Translations under genes and position numbers: made by a program | Shown: one piece after another, positions 15,217 through 23,214 of the stretch | Position numbering within the stretch: the stretch's first letter is position 1 | Layout of the letters: each line of letters starts with the position of its first letter | The notes under the pieces: generated by a model | What the model was told of the DNA's origin: nothing | Seen by the model: only the letters and a program-made list of their open reading frames with translations | Database searches by the model: none | Origin: Actinomycetes bacterium | GTDB taxonomy: Bacteria; Actinomycetota; Acidimicrobiia; Acidimicrobiales; JAJZXF01 | Assembly (NCBI GenBank): GCA_021791755.1 | Contig: JAJYWA010000015.1 | Location: 1-33,343, forward strand | Length of the DNA: 33,343 nt | Direction: 5' to 3'

Positions 15217-16359
15217 TCACCTTCTCAGCAGGATCGCACTTGTCGGGACGCCCTCGCCGGAGGTCACCAAGCAGGTCTCCGCCCCCTGCACCTGCGATGT
15301 CGACGTGCCGCGCATCTGGCGAACTCCCTCTGTGATCAGGTTGAACCCGTGGACATACGCCTCCGAGAGACCGCCGCCAGACGTGTTGATGGGAAGGCGT
15401 CCCCCCGCCCACGATATGTTCCCGTTCTCGGTGAACGCAGCACCCTCGCCCTTCGCACAGAACCCGTAGCCTTCCAGCGACAGCGGCACGAGGGGGGTGA
15501 ACGCGTCGTAGATCTGAGCAACGCTCACGTCTGCGGGCCCGAAGTCGGCTCGAGACCACAGCAGCTTCGAACACGTCCACGAGGGGCCTTCCAGCGGATC
15601 CTCACAGAAGAAGTTCACCATGGTCTGATGCTGGCGCGGGATGCCCTGGGCGAACGCATGGACGTACACAGGCGCTTGGCGGCAGTCCTGGGCACGCTCC
15701 TTCGAGACGATGACCGCAGCGAGCGCTCCATCGGTCTCCAGACAGTTGTCGAAGAGGCAAAGCGGCTCCGAGATCCACCGCGCGGCCATGTACTGCTCCC
15801 GGGTCATCGGCTTCGAGCACATCATCGCGGCCGGATTACGGTTCGCATGCTCCCTGATGCTCAGAGCGACGTTGGCGAAGTGGTCACGGGTTGCCCCGTG
15901 CTCGTGCATGTACCTGCGCGCCAGCATCGCTATCTCGTCCACCGGCCTCAGGAGCCCCCATGGCCGCGACCAGTGCCCGTGGGGGGCCATCTCCTTGGCG
16001 CTCTGCGCCCATGGCTTCGGCCCTGAGCCTCGCTTGCGCGACCGCCAGGCGACCACGACCCTCGCTTGCTTGGTCGCCACCGCCATCGCGGCGTGCCCTA
16101 TCGTCGCACATCCCGCTCCGCCCCCGTAGCCGACCTGGCTGAAGAACGTGATGTCCCCGGCGCCGAGGTTGCGGGCGATCTCCACCTCGTCGGTAGCCTC
16201 CAGCGTGTACGAGCACAGGCCGTCGACCTCTCCAGGCTCGATCCCAGCATCATCCAGCGCGCCAATGATCGCCTGTAGCGCCAACTCGCCCTCTGTGGCT
16301 TCAAGCGACTTCGCGAACGCAGTCTGCCCGATGCCAACGATCGCCGCCGCATCCTTCAA
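15217..16359 (-). CDS. Thiolase-fold lipid-transfer protein, Ltp2-like
   Basis: Predicted to cleave or transform a branched acyl-CoA. The 380-residue protein has the thiolase superfamily layout, with C84 in GGGAGCATIGHA, IYDAFTP (Y284) and NTSGGGLSEAYVHG (Y335). The classic thiolase C-terminal GHP.G.SG motif is absent, and its place is taken by SEAYVHG. In the Ltp2 aldolases that cleave steroid side chains two tyrosines about fifty residues apart act in the retro-aldol step; Y284 and Y335 fit that pattern (recalled, not checked). With the DUF35 gene downstream this favours an aldolase over a true thiolase. The TTG start is supported by AGGAGG at 16368-16373 with an 8-nt gap. Confidence 0.85.
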   Translation of the reverse strand: MKDAAAIVGIGQTAFAKSLEATEGELALQAIIGALDDAGIEPGEVDGLCSYTLEATDEVEIARNLGAGDITFFSQVGYGGGAGCATIGHAAMAVATKQARVVVAWRSRKRGSGPKPWAQSAKEMAPHGHWSRPWGLLRPVDEIAMLARRYMHEHGATRDHFANVALSIREHANRNPAAMMCSKPMTREQYMAARWISEPLCLFDNCLETDGALAAVIVSKERAQDCRQAPVYVHAFAQGIPRQHQTMVNFFCEDPLEGPSWTCSKLLWSRADFGPADVSVAQIYDAFTPLVPLSLEGYGFCAKGEGAAFTENGNISWAGGRLPINTSGGGLSEAYVHGFNLITEGVRQMRGTSTSQVQGAETCLVTSGEGVPTSAILLRR

Positions 16360-16367
16360 CCGTCACA

Positions 16368-16373
16368 CCTCCT
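16368..16373 (-). promoter_or_regulatory. Ribosome binding site fixing the TTG start of the Ltp2-like gene
   Basis: AGGAGG on the minus strand, 8 nt before the TTG at 16359-16357. It is a near-perfect Shine-Dalgarno match for a rare start codon. Confidence 0.7.
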
Positions 16374-16461
16374 GGTCCCACACCAGAGCCCTCGCTCTGA
16401 CATCGCGGTCATGTACGAAGGATAAGCGCCCCGCTCCCCGTCCGGCACATCGCCGGCCTAC

Positions 16462-16509
16462 AGCTACCAGTGATCCCGGCCGACGACACCTACCAGTGAT
16501 GCCAGCCGG
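16462..16509. repeat. Partial duplication of the glycosyltransferase 3' end
   Basis: CTACCAGTGAT, which contains the stop codon and last codons of the glycosyltransferase on the minus strand, recurs about 27 bp away at about 16464, followed by similar GC-rich sequence in both copies. Confidence 0.5.
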
Positions 16510-17524
16510 CATCCTCAATCACCCGTGCGATCCTCGCGGGAAGGTCGGCAAGGGAAAAGTGCCTACGCACGATCTCTTTGTTCCACGCGAGAAGGCGCTC
16601 GTCAGGCCGCCTCAGGAAACCGTCGAGCTCGCCATGGGCGCCCAGGTCGAACCATCTGAACCCGAATGCTGCGAGCTCCCGGGCAACTGGATAGGGAGCG
16701 ATGGCGAGCGGGCGGGAACAGGCCGCGGACTCGAGCGCCGGGTTGCCAAAGCCCTCCCAGGTGGAGGGCAGGACCACTGCGTCGGAGGCTGCGTAGAGAT
16801 CGAGAACATTGGCCGGGGATGCCGGAGTCGCACTGGGGGGCGGCCCGTGGACAACCCTCACCGGCGCATGTGCGAAGAGTCGCTCGAGCTGCGGACCGTA
16901 GCCGTCCTCAGGTGGACCGAGCAGCCAGTAAACAGCGTTCAATGCCTCGGCCAACTCGAGGCCTCCGGGGATGTTCTTCCTCTCCAGCGCTCGGGTCGGC
17001 TGCAGCAGCAGCCTCTCACCAACTCCAACGCCGAGAGCCTCGCGGGTAGCCGTCCTCTCTCCAGGAGCGGGGTCCGGATAAAAGGCGTTGTAGACGGTGG
17101 TGGCTGCGATTCCACGATCTGCAAGCTGGCGCCGGCTCAGCTCGTTGATCGTGACGTGCACCCATGCCTCGTCGTCCACGGGACCGGAGAACCCCGCGAA
17201 CTGCTCACGCTGCCACGGGAGGTCGTGGTGGCGCAATATGGCCCTCCTAGAGCGCAGCGCCCTCGCGAGCAGCCTGGCTGCGGGCACATTGAGCGGCAGC
17301 GAGCACACGTTCTCGACGACAACGAGGTCCGCCCCGCTCAGGGCCGCAGCCATCTCAGTGCCCGAAGGCGGCTCCGGCGCCCCGATCGCCAAGCCCTCCA
17401 GCACGTAGTCCGCAGGACCCTCCCCCGCTACGGTGAACGTCGTGAACCCGAGCGCGCGAAGTGCTCCCTCCCACTTCGCGGCCTCGATGGACACCCCGTC
17501 TGGTCCACCGAGCCGGAACGACAC
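16490..17524 (-). CDS. GT4-type glycosyltransferase
   Basis: Predicted cytosolic or membrane-associated retaining glycosyltransferase of the GT-B fold (family GT4). The 344-residue product has a glycine-rich start (RLGGPDGVS), a DxPW segment (HHDLPWQRE, 99-107), the donor-site basic motif QPTRALERKNI (175-185), and the EGFGNPALE signature (257-265) that binds the nucleotide sugar. Donor and acceptor are unknown. The GTG at 17524 starts just before the glycine-rich loop, without a strong ribosome binding site. It is divergent from an enoyl-CoA hydratase and unrelated in function to the acyl-CoA genes around it. Confidence 0.87.
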   Translation of the reverse strand: MSFRLGGPDGVSIEAAKWEGALRALGFTTFTVAGEGPADYVLEGLAIGAPEPPSGTEMAAALSGADLVVVENVCSLPLNVPAARLLARALRSRRAILRHHDLPWQREQFAGFSGPVDDEAWVHVTINELSRRQLADRGIAATTVYNAFYPDPAPGERTATREALGVGVGERLLLQPTRALERKNIPGGLELAEALNAVYWLLGPPEDGYGPQLERLFAHAPVRVVHGPPPSATPASPANVLDLYAASDAVVLPSTWEGFGNPALESAACSRPLAIAPYPVARELAAFGFRWFDLGAHGELDGFLRRPDERLLAWNKEIVRRHFSLADLPARIARVIEDAGWHHW

Positions 17525-17543
17525 GATGCCTGCGGTCGCGATA

Positions 17544-17558
17544 ACGGTACATTACCGT
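17544..17558. promoter_or_regulatory. Palindromic operator candidate in a divergent promoter region
   Basis: ACGGTA and TACCGT form a perfect 6-bp inverted repeat around a 3-nt centre (17544-17558), in the 111-bp gap between the divergent glycosyltransferase and enoyl-CoA hydratase genes. -10-like elements overlap it on both strands (TACATT at 17548-17553 on plus, TAATGT at 17554-17549 on minus). A dimeric repressor bound here could silence both directions. Confidence 0.5.
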
Positions 17559-17635
17559 GCCAGCCGTGGGGAGCGGGCCGGGGTGAGCAGCGAACCAAAG
17601 TTCGGGACCGAACGGTGACGGGCTATGGTCGTTCC

Positions 17636-18424
17636 GTGACATCTGGTTCTTCTTCCGCCGAAATCCTGTACGAGGTCTGCGACGGCGTGGCGCGGCTCAC
17701 CATCAACCGCCCCGATCGCCGCAACGCTCTAACATGGGATGCGATCAGGACGCTTCGCTCCCGCGTCGCCGACGCCAAGGCCGATCCGCTCGCCCGCGTG
17801 GTGGTCCTCGCCGGAGCAGGTGACAAGGCTTTCTGCGCCGGAGCGGACCTGAGCGGCATGGCGCCGGACACCGGCTTCATCGAGGCCCACGACGCCCGCG
17901 GTGAGCTGGCATCTCTCATGTCCGACCTATGGGACCTCGGCAAGCCCACTATCGCCCGTGTCCAGGGGTTTGCCCTGGCAGGAGGCTTCGGGCTCGCTCT
18001 CACGTGTGACATGATCGTTGCATCCACCAACGCAACCTTCGGCGCACCTGAGGTAAACGTGGGCTTGTGGCCCTATATGATAACCGTGCCAATCCTTCGG
18101 TCCATGCCGCCAAAGAAGGCCCTCGAGCTGATGATCACGGGACGTACGGTCGGCGCCTCGGAGGCAGAGCAGATCGGCTTCCTCACGAAGCTGGTCTCAC
18201 CGGACGAGCTCGACCAAACGGTGACGACTCTCGCTCAACAGGTGGCGTCCAAGTCCCCGACGATCCTGCGGCTGGGAAGGGACTCGTTTTACCGCGTGCT
18301 CGACATGAGCACGCGAGAGGCGCTTGCGCATCTGCAGGCGATGCTCACGCTCACCACCATGACCGAGGACGCCGCCGAAGGCATAGCTGCGTTCATGGAG
18401 AAACGGCCGCCGCACTGGAAGTAA
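17636..18424 (+). CDS. Enoyl-CoA hydratase/isomerase family protein
   Basis: Crotonase-fold enzyme predicted to hydrate or isomerise an unsaturated acyl-CoA. The 262-residue protein has the oxyanion-hole motif FCAGADLSG (67-75) and a second motif GFALAGGFGLALTCD (111-125). One of the two classic hydratase glutamates (rat Glu144) is replaced by G119, while the other is kept as E139 in FGAPEVNVGLWP. That pattern occurs in subgroups with reactions other than simple hydration, so the reaction is open. GTG 17636 is chosen because it lies just before the domain; an in-frame GTG at 17615 is possible. The much longer open frame upstream runs antisense to the glycosyltransferase and is not credible. 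It lies close to the Ltp2-like/DUF35 pair. Confidence 0.88.
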   Translation: MTSGSSSAEILYEVCDGVARLTINRPDRRNALTWDAIRTLRSRVADAKADPLARVVVLAGAGDKAFCAGADLSGMAPDTGFIEAHDARGELASLMSDLWDLGKPTIARVQGFALAGGFGLALTCDMIVASTNATFGAPEVNVGLWPYMITVPILRSMPPKKALELMITGRTVGASEAEQIGFLTKLVSPDELDQTVTTLAQQVASKSPTILRLGRDSFYRVLDMSTREALAHLQAMLTLTTMTEDAAEGIAAFMEKRPPHWK

Positions 18425-18446
18425 GCAGGTCGGTCTGGTGCGAGCC

Positions 18447-19520
18447 CTACTCGGGCCTGGCGAACCGTCTGGCAGCGATCGCCAACACCACCACACCCGC
18501 AAGAGCTACCAGGCCAAGCTCCAAACCAACGGGCAACCGCCACCCATCCCAGCTCATTCCCTGGCCCAGCACGGCCCTCGTTCTAGGACTGAGCGCCATC
18601 TGGCTCAGCACCGCGCGACGCATGGGATCCACAGCGTAGCTGAGCGGATCCACCTTGGTAAGAACCGCAAGCCACTGGGGAAGGTTGCTCAGCGGAAAGA
18701 GCGCCCCGGAAAGGAAGAACATTGGCAGGACGAAGAATTGCATCACGACTTGGAAAGACTCCACCTGGCTGATCCTCGCGGCCAGCATTATCCCGAAGGC
18801 GGTCAGCATGAACGCCGCCAGCATCATCTCGCCAAGAAGGGTCAAGATCAGCGTGGGCGAGTACGGAACGTGCACCAGCCCCGCAAGAGCAAGCATCAGC
18901 ACGCCCTGGAGCGTCGCAACAGTCGCCCCGCCGACACACTTGCCCACCACTATCGCCCCCCTGCGCACCGGGGCCACGAGCATCTCCCTCAAGAACCCGA
19001 ACTCGCGGTCCCACACAATCGAGACAGCCGAAAAGATCGCCGTGAACAGCACGGTCATTCCCACCACGCCCGGGAACATAAATGTCTTGAAGTCGATGCC
19101 TGCGCCCAGGACGCTCCCTTGCGGCCCACCGCGCGCCGACACCATCGAGGCAAGGCCGGTTCCGAGCACGAACAAGAAGAGAACTGGCTGGGCAAGCGAC
19201 GTGAGGATGCGCAGTCGGTTCCTGAAGAACCTGATCAACTCCCTGCGCCACACGACCGCCACGGCCCGAGCGTCATCCCTGAGTCCACCACCGGCTATAC
19301 GGACAGCCGCGATGTCCAAGGAGGCTCCCAGGCGGACGGCGCCTTCGACCGGGGCCGGGGTTGGGGCCACGACCGGGGCCGGGGTTGGGGCCACGACCGG
19401 GGCCGGGGCCGTACCCACGAGCGGATCGCTGCTGGCGCCCGTGTGCTCTGGCGTCGAAAAGGGCTCGCCGGCCTCGCTAGCCTTGACGGGCTCGCTGCCC
19501 TTGCCAGGCTCGCTGCTCAT
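18447..19520 (-). CDS. ABC-2 type exporter membrane protein (DrrB-like)
   Basis: Permease of a two-gene ABC exporter, likely for a drug, lipid or polyketide-like substrate. The 357-residue protein has a low-complexity cytoplasmic N-terminus (about 1-75) with the repeated PAPVVAPT unit, then an amphipathic segment (VVWRRELIRFFRNR) and six membrane helices between about 105 and 350, with the ABC-2 motif FLREMLVAPVRRGAIVVGK in the second cytoplasmic loop. ATG 19520 overlaps the ATPase TGA (ATGA), making it the best start; an in-frame ATG at 19544 would add eight residues. It converges on the enoyl-CoA hydratase with 22 bp between stops. Confidence 0.88.
   Translation of the reverse strand: MSSEPGKGSEPVKASEAGEPFSTPEHTGASSDPLVGTAPAPVVAPTPAPVVAPTPAPVEGAVRLGASLDIAAVRIAGGGLRDDARAVAVVWRRELIRFFRNRLRILTSLAQPVLFLFVLGTGLASMVSARGGPQGSVLGAGIDFKTFMFPGVVGMTVLFTAIFSAVSIVWDREFGFLREMLVAPVRRGAIVVGKCVGGATVATLQGVLMLALAGLVHVPYSPTLILTLLGEMMLAAFMLTAFGIMLAARISQVESFQVVMQFFVLPMFFLSGALFPLSNLPQWLAVLTKVDPLSYAVDPMRRAVLSQMALSPRTRAVLGQGMSWDGWRLPVGLELGLVALAGVVVLAIAARRFARPE
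19347..19410. repeat. 24-bp tandem repeat in the ABC permease N-terminus
   Basis: Two exact 24-bp units (19347-19370 and 19371-19394) are followed by a 16-bp partial third. On the minus strand they encode the repeated PAPVVAPT segment. Confidence 0.85.
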
Positions 19521-20524
19521 CTCGATCTCATCGCCCGCATCCACGGGCGCGTGGCGTTAACCTCGGAGGTGGATGCCTCGGCGTCCCGAATGGTCCTGCC
19601 GGTGAAGGTCATGAAGACGTCGTCCAGCGTTGGCCGAGCCACGCTCACCGACGACACCGGCACGCCCAGCTCGCCGAAGAGACGGGGAACGAACTCGGCT
19701 CCGTTCGCAACATGTATCGCCACCGCCCCCTCACTGATGATCGGATCGAGGCCAAAACGATCCCGCAGCGCGCTCGTCACCTGGTCCTGGTCCGGCGCCC
19801 GCAGCACGACGCGATCAAGACCCACCTGTTCCTTCAACGTCTCTGGAGTACCCATAGCCACTATCCTGCCGCCGTCGATGATCGCGATCCGGTCGCAGTG
19901 CTCCGCCTCGTCCATGTAATGCGTCGTGAGGAAGATGGTGACCGCCTCCCTACGGCGCAGCTGCTCAATGTACTCCCAGATGTGCGACCGTGTCTGTGGG
20001 TCCAAGCCCACCGTGGGCTCGTCGAGGAACAGCACCCTCGGTGAGTGAAGAAGGCCGCGTGCTATCTCGAGGCGCCGCTTCATTCCACCCGAAAAGGTCC
20101 TCACCAGACCCGACCTGCGGTCCCACAGGCCGACCATCTCTAGGACTCGCCTGAGCCTCTCTGCAAGAACGGCCTTCGGCACCCCGTAGAGGTCGGCGTG
20201 GAAACGCAGGTTCTCCTCTGCGGTCAGGTAGTCATCAAGCGTGACGTCTTGGAACACGAGGCCGATCCTGCGCCGGACCTCCAGGCGTTCCGCAACGACG
20301 TCATGGCCCGAGACCCTCGCAGTGCCACCGGTCGGCTCGGCGAGTGTGCAGAGGATCGAAATGGTCGTGGACTTACCAGCCCCGTTCGGGCCGAGGAAAC
20401 CAAAGGTCTCGCCGGCCGCGACGTCAAAGCTGACGCCTCGGACCGCCTCGATCTCGCCATAGCGCTTCTGTAGGTCACACACCTCGATGGCAGGGGCCAC
20501 CGCGCTGCCCGTTCCTGCGCTCAA
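19517..20524 (-). CDS. ABC exporter ATP-binding protein (DrrA-like)
   Basis: ATPase of the two-gene exporter. The 335 residues contain Walker A GPNGAGKST (45-53), the Q-loop FQDVTLDDYLTAEENL, the signature SGGMKRR (145-151), Walker B LFLDEP (165-170) with TVGLDPQTR, and a switch His in TTHYMDEAEHCD. A C-terminal domain of about 100 residues (240-320) is typical of the DrrA/DRA1 group. The TTG start at 20524 is preceded by GAGAGG. The stop overlaps the permease start, so the two are coupled. Neighbours give no clue to the substrate. Confidence 0.9.
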   Translation of the reverse strand: MSAGTGSAVAPAIEVCDLQKRYGEIEAVRGVSFDVAAGETFGFLGPNGAGKSTTISILCTLAEPTGGTARVSGHDVVAERLEVRRRIGLVFQDVTLDDYLTAEENLRFHADLYGVPKAVLAERLRRVLEMVGLWDRRSGLVRTFSGGMKRRLEIARGLLHSPRVLFLDEPTVGLDPQTRSHIWEYIEQLRRREAVTIFLTTHYMDEAEHCDRIAIIDGGRIVAMGTPETLKEQVGLDRVVLRAPDQDQVTSALRDRFGLDPIISEGAVAIHVANGAEFVPRLFGELGVPVSSVSVARPTLDDVFMTFTGRTIRDAEASTSEVNATRPWMRAMRSR

Positions 20525-21099
20525 GTTCGTCCTCTCACTCTGGCCTTACTGGCCTTACTGCTCATCTGGGCATGACGCCGTGGATCGCTATGCCACAATG
20601 TCGCACTGTTGCACTGATCAATACTGCAGCAAGGCCACGCGCGGCCGCCAAGTCGGCCGGTGGGAACATGATCTGGCCCAGTTGGTGCGCCAATGCACCG
20701 CTAGCGCTAGCGCTCGAGGCCAGCCTCGGCCGTTGGCACTCAGCCGTTGGCACTCAGGACCCCGTACACCACGTGGCGTAGCCGGTTTCTATCGGACGGA
20801 CGAACATCGAGATCGATGACCACCTCATCGGTGAAAAGATGATGCAGCGCTAACAGCTGCCTTCGAAGCGAGCCGCAGTCGATCTGGCTCTACGCCGGTT
20901 AGTGGGCAAAGCGATGACGAGAGGGGAGGCACTGGGGCATCGTCATGATGGAGGTCCTGGCCGGTGGTCGTGATGAGGACCTCTACAACGGCTTCGTCGG
21001 TTAGTGGCCGCGATGTGATCGCCAAGCGCTCGGCAGACTGGCATCCGTGCGGAATGGGCCAGGCCGGGAAAGCCTCGAGCGGGGGAAGCTGGTCGATCC
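20525..21099. other. 575-bp region without a recognisable gene
   Basis: No open frame here has a family signature or a convincing start. Visible structure: a 9-bp duplication of GGCCTTACT just upstream of the ABC operon (about 20541-20561), duplicated CGTTGGCACTCAG segments at about 20733-20760, and a hairpin with 8-bp arms (20951-20958 with 20976-20983, GAGGTCCT/AGGACCTC). CGGTTAGTGG occurs near both 20898 and 20998. The promoter of the ABC genes probably lies at the left end. The rest could be decayed coding DNA. Confidence 0.5.
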
Positions 21100-21600
21100 T
21101 CAGCTATTGGAGAAAAAGTGCAGTGAGATGACCTCTCTGTCCACTCTGACCCCCTGTTCCTCCAGATAATCCACGATCTCGCTTCCTTTACCTGTCCAGA
21201 AAACGATCGAGCGGCCGGGAGGTTCGAGATCGAAACGAACGCCCTGGATCCCTGCCGAGATCGGCGCGCGCACCACTCTGGCGGCCGTCAACTCCTCGAA
21301 AGCAGCCTCCCACGTAGGGACGAGAGGCCGTATCATCGCCAAGCTCGGTCCAGCCCTCACACCCCAGTCAAAGAGTTGAAGCCGTGCAAGAGGCCCGGCG
21401 ACGCTCGACACACCCGACCGGCATGGCCAGCGAAGCCCTCCAACAAACGACCGGACCGGCGGATCTTCCTTTCCAGCAGCGTTCGCGCCACGCACCTCGG
21501 GAGTTGCCCTTCGCCGCGCCGGCTGGCTGAACCACCTCAAGAACAGAGCTGCAACAGCGATCACTGCCACTACCCAGACGACCCATAACAGCAACGGCAT
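21100..21600 (-). CDS. Small membrane-anchored protein of unknown function
   Basis: I do not recognise this 166-residue protein. It has an N-terminal membrane helix (about residues 3-23), a basic linker (25-50), and a soluble domain (about 60-160) with alternating strands and a final helix pattern (FWTGKGSEIVDYLEEQGV) that faintly resembles PH-like domains of small actinobacterial membrane proteins. Codon use is like its neighbours and the helix supports coding. The ATG at 21600 lies 8 nt after a TATAGT element with no ribosome binding site, suggesting a leaderless mRNA. Confidence 0.75.
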   Translation of the reverse strand: MPLLLWVVWVVAVIAVAALFLRWFSQPARRRATPEVRGANAAGKEDPPVRSFVGGLRWPCRSGVSSVAGPLARLQLFDWGVRAGPSLAMIRPLVPTWEAAFEELTAARVVRAPISAGIQGVRFDLEPPGRSIVFWTGKGSEIVDYLEEQGVRVDREVISLHFFSNS

Positions 21601-21608
21601 GCGATCAC

Positions 21609-21638
21609 ACTATATGCGCAAAGCCTGGCACAAGTCCA
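21609..21638 (-). promoter_or_regulatory. Candidate leaderless promoter
   Basis: Minus-strand TATAGT at 21614-21609 ends 8 nt before the ATG at 21600. TGGACT at 21638-21633 is 18 nt upstream as a weak -35. Confidence 0.4.
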
Positions 21639-21734
21639 GCTTGTCCAGGCTTGACCGCGCTCCCACACGCTGCTCGCATCGCGAGCCCACGGCGATCTGA
21701 ACGGACTGATCCTACGCTAAGCAGGCAAGCGCGG

Positions 21735-21771
21735 CCCAAAAATCGCCCCGTGTTCCCTGGATCACCCAGGG
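21735..21771 (-). terminator. Terminator-like hairpin after the DUF4234-like gene
   Basis: CCCTGG (21755-21760) and CCAGGG (21766-21771) form a 6-bp stem with a 5-nt loop, 12 bp after the stop at 21784. On the minus strand a run of five T (21742-21738) follows 12 nt later. The distance is longer than ideal. Confidence 0.4.
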
Positions 21772-21783
21772 CGGCGCCAACTC

Positions 21784-22227
21784 TTACACGGACGATCCCG
21801 CTGGGAGGTTGCCATACCGCGCCCACACCTTGTTCAGCTCCGACTGCATGTAGAACGTGCCGAAGGTCACGTAAGAGAGCACGAACGCGAGCAGACCGGA
21901 ACAGGTGGCTTCCACGCCTGCAATCTCCTGAGCCGCCTTGATGCGCCCGGCGGTACGCAGCCAGGACACGAGCGCCGGGACGATCAAGAAAGCACCCAAC
22001 GTCACTGCAAGCAAGGAGGCGCCCGGACTGACCTTGATGCTCGCAGAGTACTGCTTGAGCTCCTTGTTGATCTTGTAGTACCAGATCAACGGGTACACCA
22101 GCGTCAAACCAAGCAGCCATACGACAATCGGCGAACGTACAGCTCCCGTTACGCCGCCGGGCGACGATCCTGGTTGAGCCTTCGAACTGCCCACCCCTGC
22201 CACATTGGCGTCATTGACCTCTTCCAT
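21784..22227 (-). CDS. DUF4234-like membrane protein
   Basis: A 147-residue membrane protein of unknown function. After about 30 disordered residues it has a helix with the LVYPLIWYYKINKELKQY pattern typical of DUF4234 proteins, then two or three more hydrophobic segments (about 62-85 and 105-128) and a short tail (SELNKVWARYG). The ATG at 22227 is chosen because GGGAGG at 22233-22238 lies 5 nt upstream; the frame is open to 22269, but that extension would cover the ribosome binding site. Its neighbour on the same strand is another small membrane protein. No functional context is visible. Confidence 0.78.
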   Translation of the reverse strand: MEEVNDANVAGVGSSKAQPGSSPGGVTGAVRSPIVVWLLGLTLVYPLIWYYKINKELKQYSASIKVSPGASLLAVTLGAFLIVPALVSWLRTAGRIKAAQEIAGVEATCSGLLAFVLSYVTFGTFYMQSELNKVWARYGNLPAGSSV

Positions 22228-22232
22228 GCGCA

Positions 22233-22238
22233 CCTCCC
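22233..22238 (-). promoter_or_regulatory. Ribosome binding site deciding the DUF4234-like start
   Basis: GGGAGG on the minus strand, 5 nt before the ATG at 22227-22225. It favours this start over the in-frame codon at 22269. Confidence 0.6.
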
Positions 22239-22476
22239 GCCGGTAATAGCCGACCGCGTGTCCAACCACCTCGACGCGCGACCTGCATCCATCAATTCCC
22301 TTAAACCCACAAGCTTGCGATGATTATACCCGCGCTACCCACAGATATCAAGGCTTTCGGGTAAGCTGTCTGTAGTTCTTCGGCCTCTTCAGGCCTGAAC
22401 CTTCTGAAGAGCGTGGCCCATCCGAGGCGGCGCACGAGAGCATGGCGACACGAGCTCAGTTCGCGCCAAGAGCTGA

Positions 22477-23214
22477 TCATTCGCTCCGCAGCCTCAGGAA
22501 TGCTCGAACTGCATCCCGGGCGTTCTCGCGGATCTCGGGACCGTGGGTGAAAGCGGCCACGCAGTACTGTTCGCCTCCAAGCCGATCCGCTGTGGTACGC
22601 GACATCGTGTAGTTGGAGCAAAAAGCGGAAAAAGAATAGCTGATCCTGCTTCGCAGGTTGAACAGTGCGTCGCCGGTGATGAGAACACCACTTCGCTCGT
22701 GCAGGAACGAGCAGTGCCCCGGTGAGTGTCCCGGCGTGTGGATCACACGGATGCCTCCCGCCACCGGAACAAGCGCCCCATCAGCAAACGTCTCATCAAC
22801 CAAGCATGATCGCTGGGACGAACCAGCCAGGGCGAGCACTCTCGCGAGCGGACGCGTCTGGTCGAGCGGGGGCCGCCTGCCGGCACGGAGGAACGGTGCG
22901 TCCTCACAGTGGAGAGACACTGGTGCGCCAGTACGGTCGCGCATCCCACTCGCGCCGCCCGCGTGGTCCGGGTGTGCGTGAGTGAGCAGAATACGGGACA
23001 CATCATGGGCCTCGATCCGTATGGACGCGAGCGATCGCAAGAGCCGCTTCGTTGCACCTTTCAGCCCGGCATCCACCAGCGTTACCGTGCCATCATCATC
23101 TGCGATCGCGAAAGAGTTGATGGCGCTCGATCCAAAGGTCGGTATGCGCCAAACTCCAGGGGCCAGCTCGACCACGCGACCTCTCCCGTACGGACGGGCA
23201 ACGAGAGGCGTCAC
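22477..23214 (-). CDS. MBL-fold metallo-hydrolase
   Basis: Metallo-beta-lactamase-fold hydrolase of the glyoxalase II-like group. The 245-residue protein has the zinc motif HAHPDH (residues 79-84), the downstream ligands in HTPGHSPGH and TGDALF, and a C-terminal ligand in the FTHGP segment (AAFTHGPEI). The fold covers glyoxalases, lactonases and thioesterases, so the substrate is open. GTG 23214 overlaps the TGA of the acetyltransferase gene (GTGA), which fixes the start; the frame further upstream overlaps that gene antiparallel in reading frame and is not credible. The two are translationally coupled. Confidence 0.87.
   Translation of the reverse strand: MTPLVARPYGRGRVVELAPGVWRIPTFGSSAINSFAIADDDGTVTLVDAGLKGATKRLLRSLASIRIEAHDVSRILLTHAHPDHAGGASGMRDRTGAPVSLHCEDAPFLRAGRRPPLDQTRPLARVLALAGSSQRSCLVDETFADGALVPVAGGIRVIHTPGHSPGHCSFLHERSGVLITGDALFNLRSRISYSFSAFCSNYTMSRTTADRLGGEQYCVAAFTHGPEIRENARDAVRAFLRLRSE

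Noticed and set aside
14884-16026. 380-codon plus-strand frame
   Set aside because: It is antisense to the DUF35 and Ltp2-like genes, which have clear motifs and ribosome binding sites.
16148-17635. Long in-frame extension upstream of the enoyl-CoA hydratase
   Set aside because: It runs antisense to the Ltp2-like and glycosyltransferase genes and shows no family signature.
18438-19919. 493-codon plus-strand frame
   Set aside because: It is antisense to the ABC permease and ATPase, which have full family motifs; its composition is Arg/His-rich shadow sequence.
20951-20983. Intrinsic terminator
   Set aside because: The 8-bp stem has a 17-nt loop, no T tract and no gene ending nearby.
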